Below the pieces are notes generated by a model. That model was not told the DNA's origin, ran no database searches, and saw only the letters and a list, made by a program, of their open reading frames with translations. Made by a program: the position numbers and the translations under genes. Below, piece after piece: positions 5,817 through 8,933 of a DNA stretch of 8,933 nucleotides. The stretch spans positions 1 to 8,933 of the forward strand of contig DAOVNV010000091.1 in the NCBI GenBank assembly GCA_030630015.1. Reading direction: 5' to 3'. Source of the DNA: Desulfuromonadales bacterium. GTDB lineage: Bacteria > Desulfobacterota > Desulfuromonadia > Desulfuromonadales > BM103. The first letter of the stretch is position 1; each line of letters starts with the position of its first letter.

Positions 5817-6060
5817 TGTTCTCCTGATCCTGGTCTTGCTCCTGCTCGCGCAGCGCCCGGCGGGTCAGAATAAAGATGTTACGAAAGCCGGAAGCAATGC
5901 CGATGCCGAGCCAGATCAGGGTCATCCAGGGAGTGGTCCCCAACCATTTGTCCAGGGAGTAACCGATGAACAGCCCGATAAACGAGGACGCCACCATTGA
6001 AATGCCGATGCTGGAAAGCAAGCCCAGCGATTTCATGAGTTGACGGTTGTCTTCGGCCAT
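5803..6060 (-). CDS. atpZ: AtpZ/AtpQ-type F0F1 ATPase accessory protein
   Basis: Two-span membrane protein of the ATPase gene 1 (AtpZ) family, found at the head of many atp operons and thought to act with AtpI in assembly or in Mg/Ca transport. With the start used here the product is 85 residues. Spans lie at about 11-34 and 44-66. The family hallmarks GYSLDKWLG (33-41) and GIASGFRNIF (54-63) are present. The tail is a polar Gln/Glu/Asp-rich run, EQEQDQDQENN. The frame is open to an ATG at 6108, but that codon lies inside the proposed promoter, and the family usually begins just before the polar N-terminus seen at the ATG at 6060. That start lacks a strong ribosome binding site. It is the first gene of the cluster. 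Confidence 0.85.
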   Translation of the reverse strand: MAEDNRQLMKSLGLLSSIGISMVASSFIGLFIGYSLDKWLGTTPWMTLIWLGIGIASGFRNIFILTRRALREQEQDQDQENNGSS

Positions 6061-6098
6061 AGAGTTATGTTTTGTGTCCCTGGACGTAAAAACATCCC

Positions 6099-6128
6099 TA
6101 AATAGCATAGGGACTTAGGGGCTGTCAA
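6099..6128 (-). promoter_or_regulatory. Promoter of the atpZ-I-B-E cluster
   Basis: On the minus strand a perfect -35 TTGACA (6123-6128) is followed after 18 bases by TATTTA (6099-6104), preceded by TGC as in an extended -10. CCCTA (6096-6100) and TAGGG (6108-6112) form an inverted repeat across the -10, a possible regulator contact. Transcription would begin near 6092, leaving about 30 bases of leader before the atpZ ATG at 6060. Confidence 0.65.
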
Positions 6129-6146
6129 CCCGATTGTGTGGAAGGA

Positions 6147-6198
6147 AACCGCCGTTGCCGGACCTGCTGTGAACAGGCCCGGCAACGGTGTGGCGGTT
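6147..6198 (-). terminator. Long stem-loop after the oxidoreductase gene
   Basis: AACCGCC (6147-6153) pairs with GGCGGTT (6192-6198). GTTGCCGG (6154-6161) pairs with CCGGCAAC (6179-6186), and CCTG/CAGG pair inside the loop. On the minus strand only a short GGTTTCC follows, so the T tract is poor. It sits 29 bases after the oxidoreductase stop and just before the atp promoter, so a terminator or insulating role is likely. Confidence 0.6.
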
Positions 6199-6227
6199 CT
6201 ACTGCTGGTTGGAGAGCGGCCAGTTGA

Positions 6228-7175
6228 TTACAGTGCTGCAAACAGCAGGCGGTGAATGACCTCACACAGTTCTTTGTTATCAGTCTGCTGCTCGAACAAT
6301 TCAGTCAGATTGGCAAAGACCCCGCAGTAGTGATTGACCAGCCGGGGTTTGTCGGTGGCAAGGTTGAACACCAGTTCCTCCATCCCCTCGAGGCGCAGTT
6401 TACCGTACTCCTTGGCATGATCCAACTCGATGACGCCATTTTCATACCAGAGCCGGGTCGTCTTGTAGTTCTTGCCGAGGGTCCAGTTGGTGTCAACTAT
6501 GCCGTAACCGGTCCGGTCGTTGGTCTTGAAGCGGTAGATGCCGAGCCCCTGGACCTGGGCGCAGTTGAGACTCGGAATGGCAGTCATTCTGCCATCGACC
6601 AGGCTCATGCTTTCAATATCGAGCAGGCGCGCGAGAATACTCAGGCTGCTGGCGCCGCTGTCGATCCAGGCGCCGGACTTGCCGACCGCGCCCAGAGTCA
6701 GCTTGCCATCCATGCAGTAGGGGTCAGAAAAACAGGATTCAAAGCCGATGAGATGTCCCATTTCAAAGTTCTCATCGTCACGCTGCTCCCGCCACCATTC
6801 CACTTCGCGGCCGTAGGAAGGGTGAAACGCCGTATAGAGCGGCAGCTTGCGGGTGCGGGCCGCCGTCATCAGATCGTCGACCTGCTGCTGGTTGGTACTG
6901 AGCGGTTTTTCGACAATGGCGACACGATCGGCCTCGATGACCTTCATGGCTACCTCAAAATGAGTGTAGGTCGGGGTCGAGACCAGAAAGGCATCCGCAT
7001 CCGAGCGTTGCAGCATCTTGTTCAGATCGTCATAAAACACGACGCTGCCGGGCAGTTCTTCAGCCCGTAAAGGATCCAAGTCGTGAGCGCCAACCAGTTG
7101 AATGCCTTTGGTGTGGGAAATGGCCTGCATCTGGTAGTTTGCAATCTTGCCGATTCCGATCAGTGCGATGCGCAT
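6228..7175 (-). CDS. Gfo/Idh/MocA-family NAD(P)-dependent oxidoreductase
   Basis: Predicted cytoplasmic dehydrogenase or reductase acting on a sugar, polyol or related compound. The 315-residue product opens with the dinucleotide-binding strand MRIALIGIGKIANYQMQAIS (GxGxxA at about 8-13). It carries the family's EKPLS segment (about 89-93), whose lysine is usually catalytic. The next conserved site reads GAWIDSGASSLSIL (about 168-181). The common family form is DxGxH, but here serine stands where histidine is usual. The galactose/arabinose 1-dehydrogenase branch has a similar FDPGINALSI, so that branch is the best guess. The ATG at 7175 is chosen over a TTG at 7193 because AGGAGAG (7181-7187) lies five bases before it. 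It is a single-gene unit with its own promoter and terminator, so the neighbours do not reveal the substrate. Confidence 0.9.
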   Translation of the reverse strand: MRIALIGIGKIANYQMQAISHTKGIQLVGAHDLDPLRAEELPGSVVFYDDLNKMLQRSDADAFLVSTPTYTHFEVAMKVIEADRVAIVEKPLSTNQQQVDDLMTAARTRKLPLYTAFHPSYGREVEWWREQRDDENFEMGHLIGFESCFSDPYCMDGKLTLGAVGKSGAWIDSGASSLSILARLLDIESMSLVDGRMTAIPSLNCAQVQGLGIYRFKTNDRTGYGIVDTNWTLGKNYKTTRLWYENGVIELDHAKEYGKLRLEGMEELVFNLATDKPRLVNHYCGVFANLTELFEQQTDNKELCEVIHRLLFAAL

Positions 7176-7214
7176 GGGATCTCTCCTGGTCAATTGAAAG
7201 GTGACTAGGTTTCT

Positions 7215-7242
7215 AATTTAGCAGAAATAGACAAAGAGTCCA
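7215..7242 (-). promoter_or_regulatory. Candidate promoter of the oxidoreductase gene
   Basis: On the minus strand TGGACT (7237-7242) is followed after 16 bases by TAAATT (7215-7220), preceded by TGC as in an extended -10. This is 40 bases upstream of the ATG. Each element matches four of six consensus bases, so the call is modest. Confidence 0.4.
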
Positions 7243-7278
7243 GATTAAAGAAGGGGGATGATGGTTATGATGGTGGCG

Positions 7279-7288
7279 CTGTCGACAG
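7279..7288. promoter_or_regulatory. Perfect 10-bp palindrome upstream of the oxidoreductase
   Basis: CTGTCGACAG is a perfect palindrome about 37 bases upstream of the proposed -35 element and between the neighbouring terminator and the promoter. A direct repeat ATGATGGT (7258-7265 and 7267-7274) lies beside it. It could be a regulator site. Nothing else supports this. Confidence 0.2.
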
Positions 7289-7304
7289 GGGCTGTATAAA
7301 GAAA

Positions 7305-7329
7305 AAGGCCCGCGTAGATTGCGGGCCTT
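7305..7329 (-). terminator. Terminator of the betaine-type ABC transporter operon
   Basis: AAGGCCCGC (7305-7313) pairs perfectly with GCGGGCCTT (7321-7329) across a 7-base loop. On the minus strand the stem runs into TTTTT, the last two of which are in the stem. It starts 12 bases after the permease stop, so no gene for a binding protein follows the permease in this operon. Confidence 0.88.
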
Positions 7330-7340
7330 CCAGAGGCGAG

Positions 7341-8201
7341 CTACATTTCGCGGGTCTGTTGTTGTTTGGCCGCAAAAGCATGAGTAATACGATCAATGAT
7401 GATGGCCAGCAGTACAATGCACAGACCTGCTTCGAAACCGCGACCGACCTCGATGCGGTTGATGGCCAGCAGAACTTCGAGCCCCAAGGTGCGAGCCCCG
7501 ATCATGGATGCGATCACCACCATGGCCAGTGCCATCATGGTGGTCTGGTTGACCCCCACCATGATGGAGGGAAAGGCCAGAGGCAACTGCACGTTGAAGA
7601 GAATCTGGTTGGGGCTGGAGCCGAAAGCTTCCGCCGCTTCGATGACACTCTTGGAAACCCCGCGGATGCCGACGTTGGTCAAGCGGATCACTGGCGGTAT
7701 CGCATAGATGATGGTGGCGAAGACTGCCGGCACTTTTCCAAGACCGAAGAGCATCAGGGCCGGGATCAAATAGACGAAGCTGGGCATAGTCTGCATGGCA
7801 TCCAGAATCGGCTTGATCATGGTTTCGGCCGCATCGCTGCGCGCCATTAGAATGCCGGTGGGAATGCCGATGACCAGCGAAATGATCACTGCTGCCGCCA
7901 CGATTGCCAAGGTGGACATGGCCATCTCCCAGTAGCCAAAACAGCCGATGATAAAAAACAGGCCGCTCATGATCAGGCCGTGCCACCAGCGGCCCATGGC
8001 CCGCCAGGCCAGCACCGCCACCGTCAGCAGCACCACTGGCCACGGCAGCCAGGTGAAAAAATTATCCAACAGCAGCAGAATCTTCAAAAGACCCTTGCCG
8101 ATGGCGTCAAAAAAACCGCCAAAATGAAGCAGAACCCAGTCCATCAGGTTGTCGACCCATTCAGCCAGCGGAATGTTGAGAATTTCTGGAAAATCAAACA
8201 T
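7341..8201 (-). CDS. Glycine betaine/proline-type ABC transporter permease
   Basis: Inner-membrane permease of the ProW/OpuAB type that imports glycine betaine, proline betaine or a related quaternary amine, usually for osmoprotection. The 286-residue protein has a first hydrophobic region at about 37-92, then the core permease domain from about 95. It shows the family's MQTMPSFVYLIPALMLFGLG (136-155), the EAA coupling loop EAAEAFGSSPNQILFNVQLP (188-207) and a later MIGARTLGLEVLLAI stretch. The ATG overlaps the end of the ATPase gene by 8 bases, and AGGGGAG (8207-8213) lies five bases upstream, so the pair is probably translationally coupled. A terminator follows at once. No fused binding domain is present, so the substrate-binding protein must be upstream of the window or elsewhere. 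Choline or carnitine transport cannot be excluded. Confidence 0.93.
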   Translation of the reverse strand: MFDFPEILNIPLAEWVDNLMDWVLLHFGGFFDAIGKGLLKILLLLDNFFTWLPWPVVLLTVAVLAWRAMGRWWHGLIMSGLFFIIGCFGYWEMAMSTLAIVAAAVIISLVIGIPTGILMARSDAAETMIKPILDAMQTMPSFVYLIPALMLFGLGKVPAVFATIIYAIPPVIRLTNVGIRGVSKSVIEAAEAFGSSPNQILFNVQLPLAFPSIMVGVNQTTMMALAMVVIASMIGARTLGLEVLLAINRIEVGRGFEAGLCIVLLAIIIDRITHAFAAKQQQTREM

Positions 8202-8933
8202 CGTCGCTCCCCTCGGCGTCCTGCACCAAATTGTCGAGAATGGTGACGTTGAAAATCACGCCCTGGAATTTTTCATTTTCGTCAATCACTGAAATAGGGT
8301 AGGGACTGGAGGTCGCGAGTGAAAATAAATCCTCGATCAACGTGTCCGGTGAACAGGTGGGCAGATCGGTGACGAGGATATCCTGGATGTTGGTGCCGTT
8401 TCGACGCAGCAAGTCCCGCAGGTCGGCACGGGCGACCAGCCCCATTAGCTTTTTATCCCGGGTGAGGAAAAAAGCGCTGTCCTGTTTGGTTGAGCGGAAG
8501 AGCGTGCGGGTGGCCTTGGGCCCCTGCCATTCATAGAGCAGCAGGTCCGGCTGCTCCATGATCCGACCGGCAGTGAGGACCTTGGCGGGAGACGCATCCT
8601 GGATAAATTCACTCACATAGTCGTTGGCCGGTTCGGCGACAATGTCCTCCGGGGTTCCCAACTGGATGATTTCCCCGTCTTTCATAATGGCGATGCGGTC
8701 TGCAAGTTTCAACGCCTCGTGCAGGTCGTGAGTTACAAACACCATGGTCTTCTGCAGCTTGCACTGGAGATCCACCAACTCGTCCTGCATTTGACGCCGG
8801 ATCAGCGGGTCCAGGCCGCTGAAGGGTTCGTCCAGCAGCAGGATCTCCGGTTCCTGGGCCAATGCCCTGGCCATGCGCACACGCTGCTGGATCCCCCCGC
8901 GCGTTTATGGCGGCGGGTAGTCTTCCCAACCCT
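8194..8933 (-). CDS. Glycine betaine/proline-type ABC transporter ATPase, partial and interrupted
   Basis: C-terminal part of a ProV/OpuAA-type ATPase that powers the adjacent permease. The intact stretch from 8880 down encodes ARAL, Walker B with ILLLDEPFSGLDP, the H-loop FVTHD, and then two CBS domains (about the last 115 residues) that in OpuA-type transporters sense ionic strength or nucleotides. Upstream, the frame gives GGIQQRV and, further on, GWEDYP, both typical of the region around the LSGG signature. Between them the bases read PP, stop (TAA, 8905-8907 on the minus strand), TR, where the family has roughly xELS. So the signature is lost and the frame is closed 27 bases from the window edge. 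Sequence error near a contig end or a real mutation would both explain this. The Walker A region lies outside the window. A GTG at 8880 is not a credible native start. Confidence 0.85.

Noticed and set aside
7393..8043. A 216-codon His/Gly-rich frame on the minus strand within the permease gene
   Set aside because: It is an out-of-frame shadow of the ProW-type permease, with composition produced by reading hydrophobic codons in the wrong frame.
8609..8929. A second minus-strand open frame overlapping the ATPase gene, possibly a separate protein
   Set aside because: It is the +1 shadow of the ATPase coding region. The ATPase motifs (Walker B, H-loop, GGIQQRV) are all in the other frame.

Overview
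The window looks like chromosomal DNA from a respiratory, metal-reducing bacterium of the Geobacter/Desulfuromonas type (Desulfuromonadia). The reasons are two large multiheme c-type cytochromes, one with the rare layout of nine c-heme motifs fused to a di-heme b-type membrane domain as in Geobacter CbcL, and an F0 ATP synthase cluster that carries only atpZ-atpI-atpB-atpE and then terminates. A glycine-betaine-type ABC importer suggests salt or osmotic stress, which would fit a marine or brackish lineage. This placement is an inference from gene content, not from a search.

Layout, left to right. Bases 14-160 (+) encode an unrecognised 48-residue single-span membrane peptide with its own ribosome binding site and terminator. 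Bases 385-1545 (-) encode an inner-membrane-anchored eight-heme cytochrome c of the NapC/NirT type. Bases 1846-3705 (-) encode the CbcL-like cytochrome b/c fusion. The two cytochrome genes point the same way but are separated by a strong terminator and a separate promoter, so they look like independent transcription units. Bases 4050-4280 (+) encode an unrecognised two-span membrane protein, followed by a degenerate 7-bp tandem repeat and a bidirectional terminator.

Bases 4420-6060 (-) are the F0 cluster atpZ-atpI-atpB-atpE, with a sigma70-type promoter in front and two hairpins between atpB and atpE. Bases 6228-7175 (-) encode a Gfo/Idh/MocA-family NAD(P)-dependent oxidoreductase. Bases 7341-8933 (-) encode a ProW/OpuAB-type permease and the C-terminal part of its ProV/OpuAA-type ATPase with two CBS domains. 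The ATPase runs off the window, and its signature motif is disrupted by an in-frame stop about 30 bases from the edge.

Functionally, the cytochromes are best read as quinol-oxidising or electron-transfer gateways that pass electrons from the menaquinone pool to the periplasm and perhaps onward to extracellular acceptors. The F0 genes supply the ion channel of the ATP synthase that uses the resulting ion gradient. No tRNA, rRNA, CRISPR array, insertion sequence or phage gene was seen. The most interesting material is the pair of inner-membrane cytochromes and their separate control regions. I cannot claim a wholly new system from the sequence alone.
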